NCBI RefSeq assembly: GCF_034661295.1
Contig: NZ_CP141062.1
Coordinates: forward strand, 1,736,001-1,800,000
Length of the DNA: 64,000 bases
Origin: Faecalibacter sp. LW9
GTDB taxonomy: Bacteria; Bacteroidota; Bacteroidia; Flavobacteriales; Weeksellaceae
Reading direction: 5' to 3'
The position numbers and the translations under genes were made by a program. The notes below the pieces were generated by a model that saw nothing but the letters and a program-made list of their open reading frames with translations, searched no databases and was not told the DNA's origin. Positions 46,177-54,924 of the stretch are shown here, piece after piece. Numbering within the stretch: position 1 is the stretch's first letter; each line of letters opens with the position of its first letter.

Positions 46177-46347
46177 ATCAATTTTATTGAAGAAATGGAT
46201 ATATCCTTCCTCTTAAATCATTGGAATGATTAAAATATTTTAATAGAATTTTATCTTAATTGTGATATTAAATTTTATTGAAATTTTAATATTTCAAATG
46301 TTATAATTTTAATAAAATCGAAATATTTAAACTAATTTCTTATAAAG

Positions 46348-46380
46348 TTGTTATTTATCCAATTATTCATTGTATATTTG
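46348..46380 (+). promoter_or_regulatory. Strong promoter with no ORF directly behind it
   Basis: TTG at 46348-46350, a 22-base spacer and a perfect TATATTTG at 46373-46380. The next convincing gene is the cold-shock gene at 46699, so the transcript would have a leader of about 310 nt, or encode a small RNA. I see no credible protein in 46177-46698. Confidence 0.5.
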
Positions 46381-46698
46381 TACCAATATCAGAGTTTAGA
46401 TATTATAGTTATAAACTTAATTGTTTACATACATTTTTTATATGTTTTGACTGCGGTCATACACTTCTTAAAACAATTGTATTTTTCTATTAAATTATTA
46501 CCTAAAGTATTTTCAATTTTATTGAATTTTAATTCTCCAATATTACGTGCTATTATCACACGCTAAACGATAATAAATCCGGGGGAATTGAAGGAGAAGT
46601 ACTCATTTTATTTTAATCGTCTAGTTCCTTTAGATATTTCGGTGAAACAATTCGAATATTCTCCCATTTATCATGTAGAAATACAAAAAATTACAATT

Positions 46699-46890
46699 AT
46701 GCAAGAAGGAACAGTAAAGTTTTTTAATGAAACAAAAGGATTTGGTTTCATTACAGTAGAATCAACAGGAAAAGAAGTATTCGTTCATACTTCAAATTTA
46801 ATCGATAGTATCAGAGAAAATGATAGAGTATCTTTTAACGTAGAAGAAGGTCAAAAAGGACCTATTGCTACACGTGTTAAAAGAATCTAA
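46699..46890 (+). CDS. Cold shock protein, CspA family
   Basis: A 63-residue single cold-shock domain: EGTVKFFNETKGFGFITVES holds RNP1 (KGFGFI), EVFVHTSNL corresponds to RNP2 (VFVH), and the end is GPIATRVKRI. It binds single-stranded RNA or DNA as a chaperone. The start at 46699 is clear from the family; longer in-frame extensions upstream look untranslated. As in other csp genes a long 5' leader is likely (promoter at 46348-46380), which would allow temperature control of translation (inference). Confidence 0.93.
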   Translation: MQEGTVKFFNETKGFGFITVESTGKEVFVHTSNLIDSIRENDRVSFNVEEGQKGPIATRVKRI

Positions 46891-46944
46891 TATCCATATA
46901 TATCTTCTAGATTTAGAAAATAGTTTTCGTACTATAATCTTTAT

Positions 46945-47079
46945 ATGAAGGTAAAATATTTTTATTATTCATTAAGAAATCGAGCTGTTTCAATTCATTT
47001 GAAATGGCTCTTTTTTTTGTCCATTTTTTCTTTCATCGGATTAATCAATTTTACGTTGTTTAAATATTCATCCATTTAA
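46945..47079 (+). CDS. Possible 44-residue single-helix membrane protein
   Basis: A short frame (MKVKYFYYSLRNRAVSIHLK, then WLFFLSIFSFIGLINF) with a basic N-terminus and one hydrophobic helix, 54 bp behind the csp stop. The stretch 46981-47018 inside it can also form a hairpin followed by eight T (GAGCTGTTTCAA / TTGAAATGGCTC), which looks like the csp terminator. The frame may therefore be a chance reading of a terminator. No family recognised. Confidence 0.3.
   Translation: MKVKYFYYSLRNRAVSIHLKWLFFLSIFSFIGLINFTLFKYSSI
46981..47018 (+). terminator. Probable terminator of the cold-shock gene
   Basis: GAGC and TTTCAA pair with TTGAAA and GCTC around ATTCAT, with a TG/TG internal mismatch, followed by eight T. 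It overlaps the small frame at 46945-47079. Confidence 0.65.
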
Positions 47080-47304
47080 TTTTTTAATGGAAAAAATCAA
47101 GAGTATACGCTTAAGTGTAAACCCTTGAAAAACTAGTAAAATTGAACGATATAATAAAACTAAAATTGATTTATATAATTGGTATTTAATTATTTATAAA
47201 AATATATTCCACTTCAAAAAAAATGATATCAACGACGTGTTAAATTGATAAACGTTTTATTTTTAGTTTTTTCCTCTATTTAAGAAATATCAATTACATT
47301 TACA
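47080..47304 (+). other. Intergenic region with an imperfect inverted repeat
   Basis: Apart from the inverted repeat CAAGAGTATACGC-TTAA-GTGTAAACCCTTG at about 47099-47128 (three non-Watson-Crick positions) I see nothing in this stretch. The promoter for the cobalamin-controlled transcript should lie near its end, but no perfect match is visible. Confidence 0.35.
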
Positions 47305-47405
47305 ATAGAGCATATTACAACGATGTAAATAGGGAATCGTGTGAAATTCACGAACTGTCGCGCAACTGTAAGTAGGTTTAATCTACAAGTCAGGATACCT
47401 ATGCT
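47305..47405 (+). ncRNA. Cobalamin (B12) riboswitch
   Basis: The core signature is present in order: AGGGAATCGTGTGAAATTCACG (variant of GGGAA-x-GGTGAAA-x-CC), then GAACTGTCGCGCAACTGTAAG (variant of ACTGCCCCCGCAACTGTAA), then AAGTCAGGATACC. This is the conserved centre of the cobalamin riboswitch. A hairpin CACTTCAA-GTTG-TTGAGGTG at 47440-47461, between the aptamer and cobT, may be the expression platform. Binding of adenosylcobalamin would shut off the cobT-cobS-cobC genes. Confidence 0.9.
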
Positions 47406-47543
47406 TTACTATAATTCCGCGGGATGATTTATGGTGATCCACTTCAAGTTGTTGAGGTGAATTTCTTTCATGCATTTCAATCGTAACAAAACAATGTTAC
47501 TGGAATTTTAGGTTAACACTGAAATCATTAAAACGATAAAATA

Positions 47544-48572
47544 ATGCAAGCTGAAACACAAAAAGAAATCACTTTTGATCAATCTTTACAGAGTAAAATC
47601 GATCTTAAAACAAAACCATTAGGGGCTTTAGGAATGTTAGAAGAACTGGCCTTTAAAATAGGTAAAATTCAACAATCGTTAGAACCCGAATTAAGGAATC
47701 CTCACATTTTATTATTTGCAGCAGATCATGGAGTTGCAAAAGCAGGAGTAAGTGCTTATCCACCTGAAGTCACTTTTCAAATGGTAATGAATATTTTACA
47801 AGGTGGAGCAGCGGTGACCGTTTTTGGAAAACAAAATGGTTTAACCATTAAAACCATTGATGCGGGAGTTAATTATGATTTTGGTAACATTAAAGGATTA
47901 ATTGATGCTAAAGTTGGATATGGAACCAAAAACTTTATAATTGATCAAGCGATGACAAGAGAGCAATTAAATCAATGTTTAACATTATCTGCTCAAATTG
48001 TACAAGAAGTAAAATCAACAGGTTGTAATGTAATTGGTTTTGGAGAAATGGGAATTGGGAACACTTCCTCTGCTTCGATGATTATGCATCATTGTACGGG
48101 TATAGACTTGGATGAATGTATTGGGCGTGGAACAGGATTAGATGATGAACAATTAGAACGTAAAAAAGCGTTGTTGCAACAAGCGAATGATTATCATGGA
48201 GTATTATCTGATCCAATGGAAATTTTACAAACCTATGGAGGTTTTGAGGTGGCCCAAATATGTGGGGCAATGATCGAAGCATACAAACAAAAAATGATAC
48301 TAATGGTGGATGGATTTATCGCAACCAGTGCATTTTTAGTCGCTTATGCAATATATCCTGAGATAATAGATTATGCTGTATTTTGTCATAACAGTAATGA
48401 AATTGGTCATCAAAAAATGTTAGCTCATTTGGGTGTTCAACCCATATTACAACTCAATATGAGAGTTGGAGAAGGGACCGGTTGTGCCTTAGCTTATCCC
48501 ATGTTAGAGAATGCTGTTGCATTTCTAAATAAAATGGCAAGTTTTGATAGTGCAGGAGTATCAAACAAATAA
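47544..48572 (+). CDS. cobT: Nicotinate-nucleotide-dimethylbenzimidazole phosphoribosyltransferase
   Basis: A 342-residue CobT enzyme, which makes alpha-ribazole phosphate for the lower ligand of cobalamin. Marks: KTKPLGALGMLEELA near residue 27 (Lys-Pro-x-Gly-x-Leu-Gly), FAADHGVAKAGVSAYP near 70, GFGEMGIGNTSSAS near 165 and RVGEGTGCALAYP near 305, with the catalytic Glu in the last. It is the first gene behind the cobalamin riboswitch and lies 1 bp before cobS, so the pathway is B12-repressed. Confidence 0.95.
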   Translation: MQAETQKEITFDQSLQSKIDLKTKPLGALGMLEELAFKIGKIQQSLEPELRNPHILLFAADHGVAKAGVSAYPPEVTFQMVMNILQGGAAVTVFGKQNGLTIKTIDAGVNYDFGNIKGLIDAKVGYGTKNFIIDQAMTREQLNQCLTLSAQIVQEVKSTGCNVIGFGEMGIGNTSSASMIMHHCTGIDLDECIGRGTGLDDEQLERKKALLQQANDYHGVLSDPMEILQTYGGFEVAQICGAMIEAYKQKMILMVDGFIATSAFLVAYAIYPEIIDYAVFCHNSNEIGHQKMLAHLGVQPILQLNMRVGEGTGCALAYPMLENAVAFLNKMASFDSAGVSNK

Positions 48573-48573
48573 A

Positions 48574-49380
48574 ATGAAACGTCAATTTCAATTATTTCTA
48601 ATCGCCATTATGTTCTACACTCGAATTCCTATACGAGTGAATGTATCGTATACGGATGAAAAACTAAATGCTTCGACACGTTACTTTCCATTGATAGGTT
48701 ATGTAGTAGGGGCGATTTCATTTATAGGATTTTATTTGACTCAATTTATTCTTCCTATAGAATTAGCCATACTTGCATCTTTTATTGTAGGGATACTTAC
48801 TACAGGTGCTTTTCATGAAGACGGTTTGGCAGACTTTTTTGATGGATTTGGAGGAGGATGGACAACAGAGAAAATCCTTGATATCATGAAGGATTCTCGT
48901 GTGGGGACCTACGGAATGGTTGCATCCATTGTTCAACTGGCCATTAAATTTTATACGTTGTTTTATTTAGTAAATATGATGCTTCCGTTCGGTATGCATT
49001 GGATTTTTTTACTATTTATCATTTATCACAGTTTAGCACGATTTACGGCTATTCAACTTTGTTTTTTATTGGATTATGTTCGATTGGATGAAACCAGTAA
49101 AGCAAAACCTATAGCTAAAAAACAATCATGGAAAGAAATTTTAGGAGTATACATTTTTGGTTTATTTCCTGTGAGCATTTTGATACTCCAATTTCCTCTT
49201 TTTTTAGGGGTGTTTATTCCAATTATGTTTTTGATTTTTTATTTCAAATCCTATCTGAAACAATGGATTGGTGGTTATACGGGTGATTGTTTAGGTGCAG
49301 TTGAACAAATTGCGGAAGGAGTTATATTACTAACTATACTTGCCTTATGGAAATATATATCATTCGACATACTTCCGTAG
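48574..49380 (+). CDS. cobS: Adenosylcobinamide-GDP ribazoletransferase
   Basis: A 268-residue membrane enzyme with about six transmembrane helices. It joins adenosylcobinamide-GDP and alpha-ribazole, the last step of nucleotide-loop assembly. The catalytic block is FHEDGLADFFDGFGGGW (near residue 80), followed by MKDSRVGTYG. The ATG at 48574 is 1 bp behind the cobT stop. An in-frame earlier TTG inside cobT is not supported. Its end overlaps the start of cobC by 34 bp. Confidence 0.94.
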   Translation: MKRQFQLFLIAIMFYTRIPIRVNVSYTDEKLNASTRYFPLIGYVVGAISFIGFYLTQFILPIELAILASFIVGILTTGAFHEDGLADFFDGFGGGWTTEKILDIMKDSRVGTYGMVASIVQLAIKFYTLFYLVNMMLPFGMHWIFLLFIIYHSLARFTAIQLCFLLDYVRLDETSKAKPIAKKQSWKEILGVYIFGLFPVSILILQFPLFLGVFIPIMFLIFYFKSYLKQWIGGYTGDCLGAVEQIAEGVILLTILALWKYISFDILP

Positions 49381-49898
49381 CAGTTCCAAAAGGAACTTGT
49401 TATGGACAATATGATGTGGATTTAGCTGATACATTTTTGGATGAAGTTATAGATTATCAACAAAAATTACCTCAAAATTTTGATGCGGTCTATAGTAGTC
49501 CGTTAAAACGTTGTATGGCTTTAGCAGAGCAAATCGCTAATAATGTTATTATGGATGAACGATTGCAAGAAATGAATTTTGGTAATTGGGAAATGAAACA
49601 TTGGAATGATATTCCTAGAGAAGAATCCATAAACTGGTCTCAAAATTTTGATGTAATTTCTCCACCTCATGGAGAAACGTATCAAGAGGTTTATAATCGT
49701 GTATTTGATTTCTATCGTTCATTGAAGGCAAATCATAGCTATGATAAAGTTTTAATTGTAACGCATGCGGGGATTATACGCTGCTTCTGGGCTATAATTT
49801 TAGAATTAAAGCTAAAAAATGCGTTTAAAATTCCGATCCATTTTGGTGAAGTGCTGGTGATCGATTCAACGTATGATTTAATTCTACAAAAATCTTAA
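49347..49898 (+). CDS. cobC: Alpha-ribazole phosphatase, histidine phosphatase family
   Basis: A 183-residue histidine phosphatase. The catalytic RH is in IYIIRHTSVAVPKG at the N-terminus (Thr instead of the usual Gly of RHG), GQYDVDL follows as in CobC, and the second His is in VLIVTHAGIIRCF near residue 140. By position behind cobS, with overlapping frames, it removes the phosphate from alpha-ribazole phosphate or adenosylcobalamin phosphate. The bifunctional kinase CobU/CobP and any corrinoid transporter are not seen in this window. Confidence 0.9.
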   Translation: MEIYIIRHTSVAVPKGTCYGQYDVDLADTFLDEVIDYQQKLPQNFDAVYSSPLKRCMALAEQIANNVIMDERLQEMNFGNWEMKHWNDIPREESINWSQNFDVISPPHGETYQEVYNRVFDFYRSLKANHSYDKVLIVTHAGIIRCFWAIILELKLKNAFKIPIHFGEVLVIDSTYDLILQKS

Positions 49899-49972
49899 CG
49901 CGCAAATCAGTTACAATTTAAATGATTTGTGAGCGAAGGATAAGAATGTTATATACTATAAAATGAAAGGAT

Positions 49973-50010
49973 AATCACGGTTCAGATTTATGAATCGTGG
50001 TTCTTTTTTC
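49973..50010 (+). terminator. Terminator of the cob operon
   Basis: A 12-bp stem AATCACGGTTCA / TGAATCGTGGTT with two G-T pairs around GATTTA, followed by a T run. It ends the riboswitch-controlled transcript. Confidence 0.8.
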
Positions 50011-50036
50011 AGTGTAATTGAGACTATCTTTACACC

Positions 50037-50972
50037 ATGAAAAAAGTACTTTTCATTATTTTATGTGTGCTCGAAATTTTATGGATTTCTACGGTTTCGT
50101 TTGAGTTTTTCTTACGTTCAATTCCGAATGATTTTACTCGAAAACTACATTCTTTTGAAAAGGTAAAAGATGAAGTTGAAATTTTGATATTGGGAAGTTC
50201 TCATACATATGTGGGACTGAATCCAACATTTTTCGATCAAAAGACGTTTAATTTAGCTTATTCGTCTCAATCCATCGATTTAGATGCTAAAATATGGGAT
50301 AGAGTAAAATCTCAACTCCCGCGCCTTAAAACCATCATTATACCAATTTCTTATTTTAGTTATGGTTATGCATTAGAAGATGGAAATTCTGCCCATAAAA
50401 TTAAAAACTACAATATTTATTATTCAATTTATTCGAATTCGTTTCAAGTTGAAAACCAATTGGAAATTTTAAATCAATCCATTCAGCGCAATGGGCAACG
50501 TTTGAATCGAGCATCTAAAAATACAGAAGCATTTGTTTTTGTCGATCACAATGGTTTTAATGACCGGAGAATTCCTAAAAAAGAGATCGATTGGGAAAAT
50601 AGTGCGGCTCATGCCGTACAGAATCATACCCAAAATTTGAAGGATGATAAAATCAAAACTAGAATTCGGATGCATGTAAATCTTTTGGAAGAAATGATGC
50701 AATGGAGTGCTAAGCGAGGGATTAAAATCTTATTGATTTCTACTCCTGTAACTCATTTTTATTATTCGCGAACAAATCCTCAACAATTGGATCATTGGAG
50801 AAGAACCACCTTACACTTAAGTACAAAATATAAACATGTAGAATGGTTAAATTATTTCGAAAATGATTCTATTTTTACAACTCAAGATTTTCAAGATGCG
50901 GATCACCTCAATAAAAACGGTGCAGCGAAATTATCACTTCTCGTAAATCAATTCATTAATCAAAGCAACTAA
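50037..50972 (+). CDS. SGNH/GDSL-like protein with membrane anchor
   Basis: A 311-residue protein with one N-terminal transmembrane helix (residues about 3-25). The body has the SGNH-type blocks: ILILGSSHTYVGLNP near 50 (nucleophile Ser in GSSH) and DADHLNKNGAAKLS near 285 (Asp-x-x-His). An esterase or acyltransferase-like activity facing the periplasm is possible, as in alginate O-acetylation or envelope glycan modification, but no partner genes are nearby. It ends 8 bp before the MutS-like gene on the same strand, probably in one transcript. Confidence 0.7.
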   Translation: MKKVLFIILCVLEILWISTVSFEFFLRSIPNDFTRKLHSFEKVKDEVEILILGSSHTYVGLNPTFFDQKTFNLAYSSQSIDLDAKIWDRVKSQLPRLKTIIIPISYFSYGYALEDGNSAHKIKNYNIYYSIYSNSFQVENQLEILNQSIQRNGQRLNRASKNTEAFVFVDHNGFNDRRIPKKEIDWENSAAHAVQNHTQNLKDDKIKTRIRMHVNLLEEMMQWSAKRGIKILLISTPVTHFYYSRTNPQQLDHWRRTTLHLSTKYKHVEWLNYFENDSIFTTQDFQDADHLNKNGAAKLSLLVNQFINQSN

Positions 50973-50980
50973 TTATAATA

Positions 50981-52759
50981 ATGGAACAATATTCCAACTT
51001 ACAATCTCAATTTCAAACCGACTTAAGCTTACTTAAAAGTCGAAAAAGTATATTGAGTAATCTTCGTTTATTATTTTTTGTACTTTTTGCAATAGCGTTT
51101 TATTTCTATGTTTCAAAAGATAATTTGTCAATTTTATTGGTTTCATTCACTTTATTTTTTGTGTTTATGGTATTCGTGGTGAAATCCACGAATGTGGGAA
51201 AAAAAATCACGTATTTAGAGGACGCTTTACATGCTTTGGATGTTATTTTTAAAGATGATCAGCCCAATTTATTTCATCATTTTGATGGAGAATTTTTTAA
51301 TAATGTATACAACAAAGATTTAGATATCATTGAAGGGCAATCCTTGTTTAATCGTATCAATAAAACTCAGTCGGCTATAGGAAGTTTTCGTTTAAAGCAT
51401 TTTTTGTCGCATGTGTTATTGAATAAAAATCAAATTCTTCTTCGTCAAAAAGCATTTTCAGAACTAAAAGAGAAAAGATCATTTATCGTCGCGTTTTTAA
51501 CATTATCCAAACGTGCAGGAATACAACAACGTGAAATATTTGGTGCCATTCAACGTCAATTTTTAGGGAAAAATGTTCAATTTATTCCAATAATTTTCAC
51601 GTTTATTCATAGTGTAATTTTCATTTATTTGACCACAATTGGTTTTGAGAAAAAAGCTGTTTTTTTCTGGATTGTAATTTCGATTCCAATCGGCTTTTTC
51701 ACTAATTTATTGTTTAAAAATAAAGTGAATCAAGCCCTTTCTTACGCTTTTGTTACAGCTGATCAATTACAAAACTTGATTGATTTGTTTGCACTTGTGG
51801 AAAAAGAATCTTTTCAAGAGGAATTGAATCAAACGGCACAAAAACAATTAATTTCAGATTCGGAAAAAGCATCAGAGCAATTGAGAAAGGTTCGTTCCTC
51901 TCTAGAAAGTTTAGAAGCGGTAGGTTTTCCAATTATCGGATTTTTATTGAATAATTTTTTATTGTGGAGGTTGTTTTTTACAGTTCAAATCGAAAAACGA
52001 ATAGAGAATGTAGCCGTAAATAATGCCCAATGGATTGATGGGATTTCTAATTTGGAAGCTTACATCTCATTCGCCATTTTCAATGATAAATTTTCATCTT
52101 TCACTACACCAATGGTATCGGATCATATTTTTGATCTTCAATTGCAACAGGCGTTTCATCCTCTATTGAATGAAGAAATCGCTGTGAAAAATAGTTTCAA
52201 AAGTCAACGAAAAAATAATATTGCGATAATTACAGGAGCCAATATGGCCGGTAAAAGTACGTTTTTGCGTACCGTTGGAACAAATTTGGTGTTAGCAATG
52301 AATGGTGCGAATGTCAGTGCAGAGGAGATGGTATTTTATCCAATGGATATTTTTACAAGTATCCGTACAGTGGATAATCTATCGTCAGGAGATTCGTATT
52401 TCAAAAATGAAATCAATAAATTGAAAATATTAATTGATCGTTTGGATCAAAATTTACCACAATATATTATTCTGGATGAGATTTTAAAAGGAACAAATTC
52501 CCAAGATAAATTGATTGGTTCACAAAAATTTTTAGAAAAATTAATGCAACATCCAACCAATTTGTTGTGTTTTATCGCAACACATGATCTCGAATTAACG
52601 AAAATGGAAGAGCAATATCCTCATCATATCGTGAATTATTGTTTTGAGCTAAAAAATGTTGATGAACATTATTATTCGGATTATCAATTACGAAAAGGAA
52701 CGACTCAAGTCATGAATGCGATTTATTTAATGAAAGAATTTAAAATCATCGATGCATAA
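50981..52759 (+). CDS. MutS-like ATPase with N-terminal membrane helices
   Basis: A 592-residue protein with a C-terminal MutS-type ATPase: Walker A in ITGANMAGKSTFLRTVG (near residue 420), the segment VDNLSSGDSYFKNEI, Walker B in YIILDEILKGTNSQD and the His switch in FIATHDLELTKME. Unlike true MutS it lacks the mismatch-recognition and connector domains. The N-terminal third has four hydrophobic segments (about 25-45, 50-70, 205-220 and 228-245), so it is probably membrane-bound. Such MutS-related proteins are common in Bacteroidota and their function is unknown. Confidence 0.85.
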   Translation: MEQYSNLQSQFQTDLSLLKSRKSILSNLRLLFFVLFAIAFYFYVSKDNLSILLVSFTLFFVFMVFVVKSTNVGKKITYLEDALHALDVIFKDDQPNLFHHFDGEFFNNVYNKDLDIIEGQSLFNRINKTQSAIGSFRLKHFLSHVLLNKNQILLRQKAFSELKEKRSFIVAFLTLSKRAGIQQREIFGAIQRQFLGKNVQFIPIIFTFIHSVIFIYLTTIGFEKKAVFFWIVISIPIGFFTNLLFKNKVNQALSYAFVTADQLQNLIDLFALVEKESFQEELNQTAQKQLISDSEKASEQLRKVRSSLESLEAVGFPIIGFLLNNFLLWRLFFTVQIEKRIENVAVNNAQWIDGISNLEAYISFAIFNDKFSSFTTPMVSDHIFDLQLQQAFHPLLNEEIAVKNSFKSQRKNNIAIITGANMAGKSTFLRTVGTNLVLAMNGANVSAEEMVFYPMDIFTSIRTVDNLSSGDSYFKNEINKLKILIDRLDQNLPQYIILDEILKGTNSQDKLIGSQKFLEKLMQHPTNLLCFIATHDLELTKMEEQYPHHIVNYCFELKNVDEHYYSDYQLRKGTTQVMNAIYLMKEFKIIDA

Positions 52760-52767
52760 TATCAAAA

Positions 52768-54321
52768 GAGGCTGTCTCAAAAGTGAGACAGCTTTTTTTT
52801 AAGAAAAAAGGAAAGCCTAAGCTTTCCCAATTGGTGCAATTTTATTAAATTGCTGTGTGTATACTAGTTCGAAAATAGTCTTTAAAGATTACAATCCCAA
52901 AGAAAATTTGCTTTTTCCTCCAAATTTATCGGAGTTGATAGAAGAAAAGCATCCTGTTAGAGTTATTTCCAATATAATAGATGGTTTAGCAATTAAAAAT
53001 CTTATTAATAGCTATAAACCATATGGAACATCATCTTATCACCCAAAAATGCTTCTGAAAGTGTTGATTTATGGCTACCTAAGTAATATTTATTCAAGCC
53101 GTAAATTAGAACAAGCACTGAAAGAAAATATTCATTTTATGTGGCTTTCTGGAATGAATCGTCCTGACCATAATACGATAAATCGCTTTCGTAGCGAGCG
53201 ATTAAAAGGTAAACTGAAATCTATATTCACTCAAATAGTCTTGCTTTTAGAAAAAGAAGGAATCGTTAGTTTAACAACCACTTTTGTTGATGGGACTAAG
53301 ATTGAGGCAAACGCTAATCGCTATACATTCGTTTGGGGAAGAGCGATTAAAAAACACAAAGCTAGAATTTCTGAGCAGTTAGAAGACTTATGGAATTACG
53401 CAGAAAGTGTAGCAAAAGAAGAGCTTCAAAACACAGAAAATATTGAATTTAAAGAAATCGATTCTGAAAAAGTCACACAAACAATTGATAAGATAAATGA
53501 AGTTTTGAAAGATAAAAAAATCCCATCAAAGATTCGTCAAAAGCTCAATTATGGAAAGAAAAATTGGTCTAAGAATTTAGAAAAATACAAAAAACAAGAA
53601 GAGATTTTACAACAAAGAAATTCTTACTCTAAGACCGATACAGATGCTACATTTATGAGAATGAAAGAAGATCATATGAAAAATGGTCAGCTAAAACCCG
53701 CTTATAATCTGCAAATCTCCACGAATAAACAGTATATTTTACATTATTCTATTCACCATAATCCAACCGATACAAAAACTCTAAAACCTCATTTAGCAGG
53801 TTTTGAGCAGCATTACCATAGAACTCCAAAAGAGCTTGTAGCCGATGCGGGCTATGGCTCAGAAGAAAATTATAACTTGCTTAAATCAAAAAAGATAAAA
53901 CCTTACGTAAAATACAATTACTTCAGAAAAGATCAAAAATCAGGACAAATTACTTCTTCAGAGAGCAATCCCAAACTGGCTAAAATAAGAGAAAAAGCAT
54001 ATAAACTTCTCAATACAGTGAGAGGTATCAAACTCAGAAAACAAAGATGTCACGATGTTGAACCAGTTTTTGCCGAAATAAAACACAACAAAAACTTTAA
54101 ACGATTTATGTTAAGAGGAGTTGATAAAGTCGAAATTGAAGTCGGCTTACTTGCTATTGCTCATAACTTAAAGAAAATGGCGAAAATCACCTGAAAAAAG
54201 TTCATTTTACCATCATTTTTACATTTTTTGCTTATTTAATTCAATTTTGAACTATTAAATTACAAAATTAGATTCATCAGATAAAATACAAAAAAAAGAG
54301 ACTGTCTTTTGAGACAGCCTC
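52768..54321 (+). mobile_element. IS1182-family element, copy 1
   Basis: A 1554-bp element with inverted ends GAGGCTGTCTCAAAAG (52768-52783) and CTTTTGAGACAGCCTC (54306-54321). Each end is part of a hairpin with T or A runs, so it can also terminate transcription. It carries one transposase and is almost identical to the element at 57678-59232 (three base changes in the gene by eye). It lies between the convergent MutS-like gene and the gene at 54337-54924. No clear target duplication can be defined because A and T runs flank both ends. Confidence 0.88.
52857..54194 (+). CDS. IS1182-family transposase, copy 1
   Basis: A 445-residue transposase starting at GTG. The N-terminal DUF772-type domain includes EEKHPVRVISNII and YHPKMLLKVLIYGYLSNIYSS. 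The DDE domain has FVDGTKIEANANRYTFVW (first Asp, near 145), VADAGYGSEENY (second Asp, near 325) and the Glu in VEPVFAEIKHN (near 410). It is complete with no internal stop and probably functional. Residue 178 is Asp and 235 Lys; copy 2 has Tyr and Arg. Confidence 0.92.
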   Translation: MYTSSKIVFKDYNPKENLLFPPNLSELIEEKHPVRVISNIIDGLAIKNLINSYKPYGTSSYHPKMLLKVLIYGYLSNIYSSRKLEQALKENIHFMWLSGMNRPDHNTINRFRSERLKGKLKSIFTQIVLLLEKEGIVSLTTTFVDGTKIEANANRYTFVWGRAIKKHKARISEQLEDLWNYAESVAKEELQNTENIEFKEIDSEKVTQTIDKINEVLKDKKIPSKIRQKLNYGKKNWSKNLEKYKKQEEILQQRNSYSKTDTDATFMRMKEDHMKNGQLKPAYNLQISTNKQYILHYSIHHNPTDTKTLKPHLAGFEQHYHRTPKELVADAGYGSEENYNLLKSKKIKPYVKYNYFRKDQKSGQITSSESNPKLAKIREKAYKLLNTVRGIKLRKQRCHDVEPVFAEIKHNKNFKRFMLRGVDKVEIEVGLLAIAHNLKKMAKIT

Positions 54322-54336
54322 TTTTTAAAAAATTAT

Positions 54337-54924
54337 TTATTTTTCCCAGATGGCAATTACTTCATTATTTCGGTAAACAGTTGCTTTTTGTAAGCCTCGA
54401 TAAAAAGGTCCTTTATCGATAATAATCTGCAAAGGTAAGTGGCTGATTTGTTTACGAATTTCCTCATTTGGGAATGTTTGAACTTGATTTCGAAAAGCGA
54501 TAAAAATATCGTTTTCTTTAAGAAATTTCAGATCATCTTCTCGGATGATTTTTACATCTTGTTCGCTTAAGAAAAATTGATCTAAGATGTAATCAAATGT
54601 TACTTTTCTTTTACCTTTTAACTCAGGATGTTCGTTCAAGAAAATTCTTAATTCATTCAGAATTTTGTAAAAAGGACCAATCATTGGCGGCTTAGGGATC
54701 TTAAGTTCAAATAAATTGCCATCAATTAAGCGCAAAGGTTGATTTAATTGCAATTGATCTTGATATAATAGATGCTGATAATTAAAACCACGTTCAATAA
54801 ATGATTCTTTGATTTGATCCAATAATTCTTCATTACGAATCGGAACCAATTGATTGATAAATTCAATTAATTCGACGTTTTCTAATTGTTGAAATACGAC
54901 ATTCAACGGGCTTGCTGTTGACAT
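54337..54924 (-). CDS. Uncharacterised protein
   Basis: A 195-residue, probably cytoplasmic protein (no signal or membrane helix). It begins MSTASPLNVVFQQLENVELI and contains mixed helix and strand with regular hydrophobic spacing (PPMIGPFYKILNELRIFLNE). The C-terminal half has LPLQIIIDKGPFYRGLQKAT. I do not recognise a family. It is read away from the divergent AraC-type gene and towards the IS1182 copy, whose right-end hairpin may serve as its terminator. Confidence 0.6.
   Translation of the reverse strand: MSTASPLNVVFQQLENVELIEFINQLVPIRNEELLDQIKESFIERGFNYQHLLYQDQLQLNQPLRLIDGNLFELKIPKPPMIGPFYKILNELRIFLNEHPELKGKRKVTFDYILDQFFLSEQDVKIIREDDLKFLKENDIFIAFRNQVQTFPNEEIRKQISHLPLQIIIDKGPFYRGLQKATVYRNNEVIAIWEK

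Noticed and set aside
46348..46566. A hydrophobic 72-codon frame upstream of csp
   Set aside because: Its start coincides with the TTG of a strong promoter, so it cannot be translated from that transcript. The composition is that of AT-rich DNA.
47099..47128. The inverted repeat near 47100 as a terminator
   Set aside because: The stem has three imperfect pairs and no T run follows. The better terminator for csp is at 46981-47018.
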